The notes below the pieces were generated by a model. It saw only the letters and a program-made list of their open reading frames with translations, was not told where the DNA came from and did no database searches. DNA of 64,000 bases from positions 365,245-429,244 of the forward strand of contig NZ_JACHIN010000002.1 of NCBI RefSeq assembly GCF_014203235.1, read 5' to 3'. Below are positions 50,569 to 59,224 of this stretch, piece by piece (the stretch's first letter is position 1; the number at the start of each line of letters is the position of its first letter). A program made the translations under genes and the position numbers. This DNA comes from Nonomuraea endophytica. Lineage in GTDB: Bacteria > Actinomycetota > Actinomycetes > Streptosporangiales > Streptosporangiaceae.

Positions 50569-51402
50569 ATGAGTCCCGAGAACATCAGGCACAACGGCAA
50601 GGCGCAGGTGACCTCACTGCGGTCCATGCCGCCGCTTGAGCGTTTCACCCCTGTGACACCCCACCTGGCGATATCGCCCAGAGTCAGCGTGGTGGTGCCG
50701 GCCATGAACGAGGCGGAGAACCTGCCGCATCTGTTCGCCACCTTGCCCCAATGGATCGACGAGGTCGTGCTCGTCGACGGCAACTCCGTTGACGACACCG
50801 TCGCCGTCGCCAGACGCCTGCGCCCCAACCTGAGGATCATCACGCAGACCGGCAAGGGCAAGGGCAACGCCTTGGCCGCCGGTTTCGCCGCCTGCACGGG
50901 TGACATCATCGTGATGATCGACGCCGACGGCTCCATGGACGGGAGGGAGATCATCTCGTTCGTGGGCGCTTTGGTGACCGGAGCCGACTTCGTCAAGGGC
51001 TCGCGCTACGCCACCGGCGGCGGCAGCGACGACCTGACCTTCGGCCGCAGCGTCGGCAACAAGGCCCTCACCGCGCTGGTCAACCTCATGTACGGCACGC
51101 GCTACACCGACCTGTGCTACGGCTACAACGCCTTCTGGGCCCACCACCTCGACGTGCTCGACCTGGACTGCGACGGGTTCGAGGTGGAGACGCTGATGAA
51201 CGTGCGCGCCGCCAAGGCCGGGCTGACGATCCACGAGGTGCCCAGCCACGAACGGCACCGCATCCACGGGCAGAGCAACCTGCGCACCTTCCGGGACGGC
51301 TTCCGGGTGCTCAGCACCATCCTGCGGGAATGGCGGCGGCCACCCGGTCTCCAGTTGCCCGAACCCACCGCCACACCCGCCGCCGACCGGGGCGTCGCTT
51401 AG
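50569..51402 (+). CDS. Glycosyltransferase family 2 (dolichyl-phosphate mannosyltransferase-like)
   Basis: 277-residue GT-A enzyme. N-terminal VSVVVPAMNEAENLPHLFAT, nucleotide-sugar motif DEVVLVDGNSVDDT and the metal-binding MIDADGSMD. Closest to polyprenyl-phosphate glycosyltransferases, but without C-terminal membrane helices, so it is soluble or peripheral. It probably charges a lipid carrier for the cluster. Confidence 0.9.
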   Translation: MSPENIRHNGKAQVTSLRSMPPLERFTPVTPHLAISPRVSVVVPAMNEAENLPHLFATLPQWIDEVVLVDGNSVDDTVAVARRLRPNLRIITQTGKGKGNALAAGFAACTGDIIVMIDADGSMDGREIISFVGALVTGADFVKGSRYATGGGSDDLTFGRSVGNKALTALVNLMYGTRYTDLCYGYNAFWAHHLDVLDLDCDGFEVETLMNVRAAKAGLTIHEVPSHERHRIHGQSNLRTFRDGFRVLSTILREWRRPPGLQLPEPTATPAADRGVA

Positions 51403-51418
51403 CCACGAAGGCCCACCC

Positions 51419-52348
51419 GTGCTTACATCCGTCGTCATCTGCGTCTACACCGAGGAGCGCTGGGAGGACATCAGGCAGGCAGTGGAGTCGATCGAGAACC
51501 AGCGCCGCAAGGCACACGAGCTGATCCTCGTCGTCGACCACAACCCCGGCCTGCACCTCAAGCTCACCCGGGCCTACCCGAAGGCCGTCGTCGTGGAGAA
51601 CTCCCACGAGCAGGGCCTGTCGGGCGGCAAGAACACCGGTGCCGGTGTCGCCAGTGGCGATGTCGTCGCCTATCTCGACGACGACGCGGTGGCCGATCCC
51701 GGCTGGCTGGAGGCTTTGGAGGAGGGCTTCCAGGAACCAGGGGTGGTCGGCGTCGGCGGGCGTACCGATCCGCTGTGGGCGTCGCAGCGGCGTCCGCGGT
51801 GGTTCCCGCACGAGTTCGACTGGACCGTCGGCTGCAGCTATCGCGGCATGCCGGCGGTCCGGGCTCCGGTCCGCAACGTCATGGGCGGCAACGCCGCCTT
51901 CTTACGCGAGGCCGTCACCGGAGTCGGCGGCTTCCACAGCGGCATCGGCCGCAGCGTCCAGGGGCGCAAGAGCCGGCCGCTGGGCTGTGAGGAGACCGAG
52001 TTCTGCATCCGGCTGACCCAGCGCAGGCCCGGGTCGGTCATGTTGTTCGAGCCGCGGGCGCTGATCGGCCACAAGGTGCCCAAGCAGCGCGAGACGTTCT
52101 CCTACTTCCGCTCCCGCTGTTACGCGGAAGGGCTGTCCAAGGCGCTGGTCACCCGCGAGGTGGGCACGCAGGACGGCCTGTCCAGCGAGCGCGCCCACGC
52201 GCTCAAGGCGCTGCCCAAGGGCGCTCTGCGCGGCCTGGGCGAGGCGCTGCGCGGCGACCCGGGCGGGCTCGGCCGGGCCGGGGCGATCGTCATCGGGCTG
52301 GCCTGGACCGCGTGGGGCTATGCCGTCGGCTCCTGGAGGCTGCGATGA
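51419..52348 (+). CDS. Glycosyltransferase family 2
   Basis: 309-residue GT-A enzyme: SVVICVYTEERWEDIRQAVE, LSGGKNTGAGVASGDVVAYL and the DDDA metal motif. The acceptor-binding region includes GCEETEFCIRLTQRRPG (ED motif). A hydrophobic C-terminal stretch (AGAIVIGLAWTAWGYAVG) may attach it to the membrane. Overlaps the deacetylase gene by ATGA. Confidence 0.9.
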   Translation: MLTSVVICVYTEERWEDIRQAVESIENQRRKAHELILVVDHNPGLHLKLTRAYPKAVVVENSHEQGLSGGKNTGAGVASGDVVAYLDDDAVADPGWLEALEEGFQEPGVVGVGGRTDPLWASQRRPRWFPHEFDWTVGCSYRGMPAVRAPVRNVMGGNAAFLREAVTGVGGFHSGIGRSVQGRKSRPLGCEETEFCIRLTQRRPGSVMLFEPRALIGHKVPKQRETFSYFRSRCYAEGLSKALVTREVGTQDGLSSERAHALKALPKGALRGLGEALRGDPGGLGRAGAIVIGLAWTAWGYAVGSWRLR

Positions 52349-53139
52349 TCCGGGTGCCGATCCTGATGTACCACTCCGTCACCGACCGGCCCAACGAGGC
52401 GACCAGGCCGCTGGCCGTACGACCCGGTGACTTCGCCGAGCAGGTGGCGTACCTGGCCGACGGCGGGTACACGCCGATGACCTTCGCCGACCTCGTCGCG
52501 GCGCTCAACCACAACCAGGTGCCCCAGAAGGCGGTCGTGATCACCTTCGACGACGGGTACGCCGACTTCCACTCCCACGCGCTGCCCGTCCTGGAGCGCC
52601 GCCGGATGCCCGCCACGATCTTCGTCACCAGCGGCTGGCTGGCCGACGCCGGCAAGGACGCGGCGGGCCGCCCGCTGGACGACATGCTCACCTGGGGCCA
52701 GGCCCGCGAGGCCGCCGCCAGCGGCATCGAGATCGGCGGGCACAGCCACAGCCATCCCCAGCTCGACCAGCTGACCGACGCCGAGCTCCGCCAGGAGCTG
52801 CGCAGGAACAAGGGCCTGCTGGAGGACAAGGTGGGCACGCCCGTCGTGACCATGGCATACCCCTACGGCTACTCCAGCGCGCGGGTGCGCCGCGAGGTGC
52901 GCAAGGCCGGATACTTCGCCGCCTGCGCGGTCAGCAACGCCATCGCCGCCGACCGGCACGACGTGCTGGCCGTGCCGCGGCTGACCGTGGCCAGGCGCAC
53001 CAGCATGGACCGCTTCCGCCGCGCCGTAGAAGGCCGCGGCGTGCCGCTCATCTACCTGAGGGAACGCACGCTGACCAAGGGCTACGCGATCGTCCGCCGC
53101 GCGCGTTACGCGATGCGGCAGGTGTCCCCCGGTGACTGA
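52345..53139 (+). CDS. Polysaccharide deacetylase (carbohydrate esterase family 4)
   Basis: 264-residue NodB-homology deacetylase. Catalytic and metal motif TFDDGYADF (base and metal aspartates), second metal histidines HSHSHP, and YPYG motif 3. No signal peptide is evident, so it may act in the cytoplasm on lipid-linked precursors or be exported otherwise. Start at 52345 is fixed by the ATGA overlap with the upstream glycosyltransferase. Confidence 0.92.
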   Translation: MIRVPILMYHSVTDRPNEATRPLAVRPGDFAEQVAYLADGGYTPMTFADLVAALNHNQVPQKAVVITFDDGYADFHSHALPVLERRRMPATIFVTSGWLADAGKDAAGRPLDDMLTWGQAREAAASGIEIGGHSHSHPQLDQLTDAELRQELRRNKGLLEDKVGTPVVTMAYPYGYSSARVRREVRKAGYFAACAVSNAIAADRHDVLAVPRLTVARRTSMDRFRRAVEGRGVPLIYLRERTLTKGYAIVRRARYAMRQVSPGD

Positions 53140-54478
53140 GCGCGGCCTGAAGAGGTTCCTGCCCGCCGACCTCGACGACCCGCTGCTGCGCAGCGCCTAC
53201 TCCCTCATGCTCAACGCCGGCGCGGGCGCCGTCATCGGGCTGGCCTACTGGACCGTGACGGCGCGCGTCTTCGACGAGAAGGACGTCGGCGTCGGCATGG
53301 CCATCCTGGCCGCGATGAGGTTCCTGGCCGCGATCACCTCCTTCGGCTTCGTCGGTACGGTCGCCCGCTTCGTCCCCGAGGCCGGCCTGCGCACCGCCCG
53401 CTTCGTCGGCACGGTCTACGGCGCCGCCACCGGCCTGGCCATAGCCGGCTGCGCGATCTTCCTGCTCACGCTGTCCAGCTGGGGCGAGACCTACAGCCTG
53501 CTGTCCGGCTGGACCGCCGGGCTGGTCTTCACGGTCATGGTGATCGTCTGGAGCGTCTGCACGCTGCAGGACGTGGTGCTGACCGGCCTGCGCAAGGCGC
53601 CCTGGGTGCCGGTGGCGAACCTGATCTTCTGGGTGGTCCGCTTCGGCGTCCTGGCCGTGTGCGCCGTGCTGCTGGGGAACTCGGCCGGCGTCTCGGTCTC
53701 CTGGGCGGTCTTCCTGGCCTGGATCGCTCCCGGCCTGGTCGTCTCCCTGTGCCTCAACACGGCCGTCTTCCGCAAGCTGATCCCCCAGCACGCCCGGCTC
53801 ACCGCGGACAAGAAGCTGCCGCCGCCGCGCCAGATCGGCCGCTTCCTGGCCGGCGACTACGCCGGCTCGATCTTCACGCTGCTGTTCAACTACGGCGTGC
53901 CCGTGCTGGTCGCGGCCCAGGTCTCCAAGGAGATGAACGCCTACTACGGGCTGACCATCACCCTCGGCGCCATGCTGGAGATGCTCAGCTACACCATGGC
54001 CTCCTCGCTGACCGTGGAGGGCGCCTTCGACAAGGCGACGCTGGCCGACAACTGCCGCCGGGCGCTGCGGCGCACGTTCCTCATCCTGACGCCGCTGGTC
54101 GTCGCGGCGACGCTGCTGGCGCCGGTGGCGCTGCTGCTGTTCGGCGATGGGTACGCGCAGCACGCCACCGACCTCATGCGGCTGATCGCGCTGGCTGCCC
54201 TGCCGCGTGCCGTGGTCGAGCTCTACCTGGGCGCGCTGCGGGCGCTGCGGCGGGCGGGGATGATCGTGTTCGTGCAGTTCGGGATGGCCGTGATGGCGAT
54301 CGGCGGGGCGCAACTGCTCCTGCCGCTCTACGGGATCACCGGGGTGGGCCTGGCGATCCTGGCCAGCCAGACGATCACGGCGCTGGCGGTGCTGCCGGGG
54401 TTGTGGCGGGTCGCCTCAGGGCGCGCCCAGGCCGCGCGCCTCCATCCGCCGGACGACCCAGGTGGGGCTCAGGCGTAG
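53132..54478 (+). CDS. Wzx-like polysaccharide flippase
   Basis: 448-residue polytopic protein with about fourteen helices of the MOP/PST exporter superfamily (lipid-linked oligosaccharide flippases). N-terminal LRSAYSLMLNAGAGAVIGLAYWTV; a conserved GDYAGSIFTLLFNYGVPVLV near the middle. It overlaps the deacetylase stop by 8 bases. Its 3' end runs 63 bases into the convergent glycosyltransferase gene. Confidence 0.88.
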   Translation: MTERGLKRFLPADLDDPLLRSAYSLMLNAGAGAVIGLAYWTVTARVFDEKDVGVGMAILAAMRFLAAITSFGFVGTVARFVPEAGLRTARFVGTVYGAATGLAIAGCAIFLLTLSSWGETYSLLSGWTAGLVFTVMVIVWSVCTLQDVVLTGLRKAPWVPVANLIFWVVRFGVLAVCAVLLGNSAGVSVSWAVFLAWIAPGLVVSLCLNTAVFRKLIPQHARLTADKKLPPPRQIGRFLAGDYAGSIFTLLFNYGVPVLVAAQVSKEMNAYYGLTITLGAMLEMLSYTMASSLTVEGAFDKATLADNCRRALRRTFLILTPLVVAATLLAPVALLLFGDGYAQHATDLMRLIALAALPRAVVELYLGALRALRRAGMIVFVQFGMAVMAIGGAQLLLPLYGITGVGLAILASQTITALAVLPGLWRVASGRAQAARLHPPDDPGGAQA

Positions 54479-55354
54479 CAGGGCGATGGCGGCCACGCCG
54501 TACGACCTGATCTCGCGCGGGTCGGTGGTGAAGGCCCGCATCGACCAGCGCAGCGCTTCGGCGCGGCGGCCCACCGCGACGCGGGTGAAGGCCACCTGCC
54601 CGGCCAGGCGGGAGTAGCCCTTGCGGGAGGTGCGGATCTCCGGGTAGCGCTCCAGCAGCCACTGCAGGGCCTCGGCGATGACGTCCCAGCGTCCGGCGAA
54701 GTGCGACTGGGCGTGCATGCGGACGTGGAGGTGCTCCTCCGGCACGTGCACGATGGGCGCGCACCTGGCGGCGCGCAGGAGCATCTCGTAGTCCTCGCCG
54801 TAGCCGCTGGGGATCGTCTCGGAGAACAGGCCGACGGCGTCGCCGGTCAGGGCGGAGCGGCGGGCCAGGAAGCCGGAGGGGTGCATGGCGGGCTGGCGCC
54901 CGTCGAGCAGGTCGGCGAAGGGGACCCGCTCCTTCTCCAGGTGGATGTGGCGGGTCCAGTCCTCGTGGACGATGAGCGAGCCGCAGGTGGCGAAGACGGC
55001 GTCGGGGTGCTTCTGGACCGCGCGGACCTGCGCGGTGATCTTCGTGGGCAGCCAGGTGTCGTCGTCGTCGCAGAAGGCGACCCACTCGACGCTCTCGGCG
55101 TGGGCCAGGATGCCGCTGTTGCGGGCGGCGGGCAGGCCGCGCGAGCGCTCGTTCCTGACCAGCCGGACCGGGCGGGCCGGGTCGTCGGAGGCGAGCTCGG
55201 GATCGGGGTCGCCGCCGTCGAACACGACGACGGTGGTGACCTGGCCCGGGTAGTCCTGGGAGGTGATGCCCTTGAGTGTGTCTCTGATCATCTCCGGCCG
55301 GTCACCGCGCGTACACACCACGACGCCCACTTCGGGCCACGTGCCAGACTCCAT
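54416..55354 (-). CDS. Glycosyltransferase family 2
   Basis: 312-residue GT-A enzyme. VGVVVCTRGDRPEMIRDTL, SRGLPAARNSGILAHAE, metal motif CDDDDTWLP and acceptor motif YGEDYEML. The C-terminal helical region (about 230-312) has no membrane helix. The only minus-strand gene among the sugar-assembly genes. It shares a 62-base divergent gap with the DegT gene, so the two may be co-regulated. Confidence 0.9.
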   Translation of the reverse strand: MESGTWPEVGVVVCTRGDRPEMIRDTLKGITSQDYPGQVTTVVVFDGGDPDPELASDDPARPVRLVRNERSRGLPAARNSGILAHAESVEWVAFCDDDDTWLPTKITAQVRAVQKHPDAVFATCGSLIVHEDWTRHIHLEKERVPFADLLDGRQPAMHPSGFLARRSALTGDAVGLFSETIPSGYGEDYEMLLRAARCAPIVHVPEEHLHVRMHAQSHFAGRWDVIAEALQWLLERYPEIRTSRKGYSRLAGQVAFTRVAVGRRAEALRWSMRAFTTDPREIRSYGVAAIALLRLSPTWVVRRMEARGLGAP

Positions 55355-55416
55355 GGATAGACCGCCTTGGGAGACAAGACCTGCGATCGCTGAAGTTACA
55401 GCGTATCGTTCCAGGA

Positions 55417-56595
55417 GTGCCGAAGAACCAGGGAAAACGGGACGATGTCCTGATCGCGCCGCTGGTTCAGCGGACCGGTCTGCACGGCGTGTACCTGCCC
55501 TCCGCCAGGCTCGGGCTCTACCTCGCGTTCCGCGCTCTCGTGGAGCGCGGGCAGCGGGTGCTGATGTCCCCGGTCAACTGCGAGACCGTGCTCTTCGCGG
55601 CGGTCGCCGCCGGGTTGCGGCCGGTCATGGCGCCCGTCTCGCCGGACGACGCGACCATCGACGTCGAGCGCGTCGACTGGACCGGGATCGGCGCGGTCGT
55701 CGCCACGCACATGTACGGCCTGCCGGGCCGGATCGACCGCCTGGCCGCCGAGTGCGCGGCCAGAGGCGTGGTCCTGGTCGAGGACTGCGCCCACGCCTTC
55801 CAGACCCGGCTCGGCGAGCGGCACGTGGGCACGTTCGGCGCGGCGGCGGCCTTCAGCCTGTCCAAGCACGCGCGGGCGGGCTCCGGCGGCGTCCTGCTGT
55901 TGCGCGAGGCCGAGGCCGCCCGGCGGGCCGCGGCCATGCGCGACCGGCTGCTGCTCGCCCCCTCCACCGCCGGTGAGCTGCGCACCGTCGTCGCCCCCCT
56001 GCTGCGCGACGTCGTCTACGCGCTGCGCCTGAGCACCCCGGCCTGGCGGCTGGCCCGCGCGCTCGGCATCGAGGCCACCTACGTCAGCGACGACTCGCGC
56101 GCCCGCGACCTGGCCGCCGTGGGCCACGAGGACCTGCCCGCCTTCGACCGCTGGATGTCCGTCGGCTCCGGCGGCTACCGCAACGCCCACGGCGCCGTGC
56201 AGCGCCGGTTCGCCGCCGCCCGCCAGCGCACCGCCGAGCGCGAGCGGGCCCGGCGCGTGGCGGGCGTCAGGCTGCTGGCCGGGCTGCCGGTGACCGCCCC
56301 GCCGGTGCGGGAACTGGCCGACCAGCCGCTCTTCCGCGTACCGCTGCTGGTCGAGGAGCGTGACGAGGCGATCCGCGCGCTGGAACGGCGCGGCGTGATC
56401 ACCACCGCGCTCTACACGCCGCCGCTGGACGAGGACTTCGGCGCGCCGCTCACCGAGCCCGGCCCCACCCCCGAGGTGGCCTCCTGGTGGACCCGCCACG
56501 TGCTGCCCGTCGACCCGCTCCAGGCGGCCCGCGCGCTGCCCGTGCTCCGCACCCTCGCCGCGCCGGTACGGCCCGCCGTCAGTACAGCCGATTGA
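55417..56595 (+). CDS. DegT/DnrJ/EryC1/StrS family aminotransferase
   Basis: 392-residue PLP-dependent sugar aminotransferase-fold protein. The Schiff-base lysine is in FSLSKHARAGSGG (about residue 150), and the PLP-contacting aspartate in VLVEDCAHAFQ. It would transfer an amino group to a keto-sugar nucleotide for the surface polysaccharide. GTG start overlaps AGGA; a TATCGT -10-like box lies nine bases further upstream. Confidence 0.9.
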   Translation: MPKNQGKRDDVLIAPLVQRTGLHGVYLPSARLGLYLAFRALVERGQRVLMSPVNCETVLFAAVAAGLRPVMAPVSPDDATIDVERVDWTGIGAVVATHMYGLPGRIDRLAAECAARGVVLVEDCAHAFQTRLGERHVGTFGAAAAFSLSKHARAGSGGVLLLREAEAARRAAAMRDRLLLAPSTAGELRTVVAPLLRDVVYALRLSTPAWRLARALGIEATYVSDDSRARDLAAVGHEDLPAFDRWMSVGSGGYRNAHGAVQRRFAAARQRTAERERARRVAGVRLLAGLPVTAPPVRELADQPLFRVPLLVEERDEAIRALERRGVITTALYTPPLDEDFGAPLTEPGPTPEVASWWTRHVLPVDPLQAARALPVLRTLAAPVRPAVSTAD

Positions 56596-56649
56596 AGGCG
56601 GCCTCCCTACACTGGAGGCCGATTCACGCATCATCCGTACGGAGCCCCC

Positions 56650-57732
56650 ATGCCTCAGGAATCGGCGGGAAAGCACGCCGTGCCCCGCAAGAGCCGCCGG
56701 GTCCTGTGGAGTCTGGTCGTCGGCCTCGCCGTCCTCGCCACCGGGACCGTCGTGTACGTCACGTCCTCCTCCGCCCCCGACGCGGGCGCCGTCGGCGGCC
56801 GCCCGTGCGGCTCCCCCGCCACGCTCAAGCAGGGCCCCGCCTGCGGCGCCTGGTGGGGCATCTACACCCCGCCGGCCAGCGGCGGCCTGCTCAGCTCGGT
56901 CACCACGCTGGAACGCCAGGTCGGCAGGAAGTTCGACGTCGTGTTCGCCTACCACGACATGTCCGAGACGCCCAACGGCCAGATGCTGCGCGACGACGAG
57001 CCCCAGATCGGCCGCGACCGGCTCCTGCTGCTCGGCTGGGAGTCCGAACGCTGGAACACCTCGGACAACATCCCCTGGGCCAGCATCGCCCGCGGCGAGG
57101 CCGACCACAGCGTCATCGACCCCCAGGCGCGGCGCATCAAGGAGTACGGCAAGCCCGTCCTGCTGGGCTTCGACGGCGAGATGGAGATGCGCAAGGACGC
57201 CGGAACCCCGGCCGACTACGTGGCCGCCTACCGGCACATCGTCGACCGCTTCCGCACCCTCGGCGTCACCAACGTGGCCTGGGTGTGGGGCGTCACCGGC
57301 TACTACCCGTTCCGGCACCGCTGGAAGCCGTTCTACCCGGGTGACGCCTACGTCGACTGGGTCAGCTACGACCCCTACAACTTCGCCCGCTGCCGCAACG
57401 CCGAATGGCAGGACTTCAAGACGACGATCAAGCCCACCTACGACTGGTTCGTGAGCAACGGGTTCGGCAAGAAGCCGTTCATCCTGAGCGAGTACGGCAG
57501 CGAGCACAACGTGCGCGACGACCGGGCCCGCGGGCGCTGGTACGCCGACGTGCCCGACGTGCTGGAAGACCTGCCCAACATCAAGGCGGTCGTCCAGTGG
57601 AACGCCGTGGACGCCGACGGCTGCGACTTCACGCTCACCGGTCCTGGCACGCTGGCCGAGTTCGGGCAGGCGGGGAAGGCGGCCTACGTACGGCAGAGCC
57701 TGCCCGCCGCCGTCACCCAGCCTGGGTCCTAG
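56650..57732 (+). CDS. Secreted glycoside hydrolase, GH26-like
   Basis: 360 residues. Short basic N-terminus and one helix (VLWSLVVGLAVLATGTVVYV), then an extracellular TIM-barrel like GH26 beta-mannanases. Candidate acid/base glutamate in GFDGEMEMRK, candidate nucleophile in PFILSEYGSEH. NVAWVWGVTGYYPFRHRWKPF and WVSYDPYNFARC are typical active-site strands. Polysaccharide trimming or release is the likely job in this locus. Convergent 4-base overlap with the HTH-ricin gene. Confidence 0.85.
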   Translation: MPQESAGKHAVPRKSRRVLWSLVVGLAVLATGTVVYVTSSSAPDAGAVGGRPCGSPATLKQGPACGAWWGIYTPPASGGLLSSVTTLERQVGRKFDVVFAYHDMSETPNGQMLRDDEPQIGRDRLLLLGWESERWNTSDNIPWASIARGEADHSVIDPQARRIKEYGKPVLLGFDGEMEMRKDAGTPADYVAAYRHIVDRFRTLGVTNVAWVWGVTGYYPFRHRWKPFYPGDAYVDWVSYDPYNFARCRNAEWQDFKTTIKPTYDWFVSNGFGKKPFILSEYGSEHNVRDDRARGRWYADVPDVLEDLPNIKAVVQWNAVDADGCDFTLTGPGTLAEFGQAGKAAYVRQSLPAAVTQPGS

Positions 57733-58820
57733 CCAGTCTTCACCCAGGACGGGCGGTCCACGGGTACGAAGCGGAAGATCTGGTCGCGTTTGCCGGAGCA
57801 GGCGAGCTGGGCTATCTCGGCGCCGGGGTGGATGTCGGCTTCGCCGTACAGGGCGCCGAGGCATTTGCCGCTGTGGACGGGACGCAGCCTGAACCCGGTG
57901 CGGTCGCGCTCCAGCAGGAAACGCTGGTGGGCGGCGGAGATGCACTCGCTGGGAGCGAGCAGGGCCTCGTCGCCGAGGTAGGCGCCGTCCACGCTCAGGC
58001 AGCCGACGCCCTCCTTGGGGTGATGCCACTGGATCTCGTAGACGCCGGGGCCGAGGGCTTTGAGGTAGATGCCGGGACCCTCGGCCGAGCAGGAGACCTG
58101 GACGGCCAGCGGGCGGTTGGTCCGGCCCGAGCGCTCGCGGCCCTCGCTCACGCACAGGCCGCGGTCGGCGACGTGCGCGGGGACGATCTGGTACCAGCCG
58201 TCCTGCGGGGCCTGCGCCGTGGCGGTCTGGCTGGCCGCGGCGCGGCCTTCCAGCATGTCGCCCACGCCTCTGATGAGCGTGGGGGCGAACAGGAGCGCGA
58301 CCGCGAGCCCTGCGGCCACCGCGATCGCCGGCCACCACCGGCGGGCCAGGGACCTGCGCGGCGGGGCAGGTTCGGCCGGATCCGGCGACGGGCGCACCGG
58401 CGTCCCTGGGTCAGGCCCGATCTCGCTTGTACCGGCCTGTTCGCCAGTGCCGTTCTGGCCGCTTGTGCCGGTCTGCTCGCCTGTGCCGGCCTGCTCTACG
58501 GTGCCGGCTGCCAGGTTTCTTCTGGCGCGGATCCAGCGGTCGGTCTCCGCCTCGTCCAGGCCGCAGGCGGCGGTGAAGGCGGCCACGAAGTCCTCCCTGG
58601 GCAGGGTGGTCCTGCCCAAGACGCCCGCCACCGTGCTCACCGGCAGCGCGCCGCCCGACGCGCTCGCCAGCCGCCGGTAGGTGAGGCCGCTCCAGCGGCG
58701 TAATCGGGCCAGCGCGGCGACGTACTCGGCGCCGGTGGTGGCTTGCGCCGGGTCGGGGGGACCGTCCTCGTCCAACGCTGCTTCTTCCGCTCGGAGCCCA
58801 CTCCCGGCTCGGGCGGTCAT
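57729..58820 (-). CDS. Transmembrane HTH regulator with extracellular ricin-type lectin domain
   Basis: 363 residues. N-terminal helix-turn-helix-like domain (about 30-95: ALARLRRWSGLTYRRLASAS, LPVSTVAGVLGRTTLPREDF), a repetitive GTGEQTGTSG linker, one helix (about 170-188: WWPAIAVAAGLAVALLFAP), then an extracellular beta-trefoil of about 140 residues. The last trefoil repeat (SGKCLGALYGEADIHPGAEI ... CSGKRDQIFRFVP) follows the ricin Q-x-W pattern with a Cys pair. It looks like a one-component sensor reading an extracellular glycan. It sits tail-to-tail with a secreted glycoside hydrolase. Confidence 0.82.
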   Translation of the reverse strand: MTARAGSGLRAEEAALDEDGPPDPAQATTGAEYVAALARLRRWSGLTYRRLASASGGALPVSTVAGVLGRTTLPREDFVAAFTAACGLDEAETDRWIRARRNLAAGTVEQAGTGEQTGTSGQNGTGEQAGTSEIGPDPGTPVRPSPDPAEPAPPRRSLARRWWPAIAVAAGLAVALLFAPTLIRGVGDMLEGRAAASQTATAQAPQDGWYQIVPAHVADRGLCVSEGRERSGRTNRPLAVQVSCSAEGPGIYLKALGPGVYEIQWHHPKEGVGCLSVDGAYLGDEALLAPSECISAAHQRFLLERDRTGFRLRPVHSGKCLGALYGEADIHPGAEIAQLACSGKRDQIFRFVPVDRPSWVKTG

Positions 58821-58845
58821 GCTAACAAATGATCTTTACTCGGGT

Positions 58846-58887
58846 CATCCCCCCTGCCCTGACGAGGGAAGGGAGGCAGGGGGGATG
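58846..58887. other. Hairpin in 404-base divergent gap
   Basis: Between the HTH-ricin start (58820) and the next start (59225), a 13-bp perfect stem CATCCCCCCTGCC / GGCAGGGGGGATG encloses a 16-base loop. It could terminate incoming transcripts or form a leader structure on the minus-strand transcript. The remaining bases 58890-59224 show no gene that I can support. Confidence 0.55.
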
Positions 58888-59224
58888 CTCGATCGGCCGG
58901 TCAGCAGCAGATGTCGGCTCCGCGTAGAACGTTGCCGCGCGGCTCCCGCCTCGGCCGGAGCCGAAGCCGATGCCCCTGTTTCCGGCTTCGTGCTTCCTGA
59001 CCGCCTCGGAGCGGACACGGACGTGGGATGCGCATCGGGCGACCTCCGTCGGGCAGGTTTTAAGGACCACCCAGAAGCTCGCCCACCCGGCCGCCCGCTG
59101 CCAAGATCGAACAACGTTCCGAACTGTTCGGAACACTCTGAACGAGACGGTGATCAGGCGATTCCGGACCGAGTAAAGTCACGGGTAGCCGTCGTTCAGC
59201 TCTGGGTCGGGAAAGGTACACACG

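Noticed and set aside
58822..59136. Minus-strand frame, and in another frame a segment reading NVLRGADICC before a stop, resembling a Cys-ending leader peptide
   Set aside because: No ATG or GTG start with a ribosome site lies in frame within about 40 codons, and no sulfur-related gene follows. Intriguing but unsupported.
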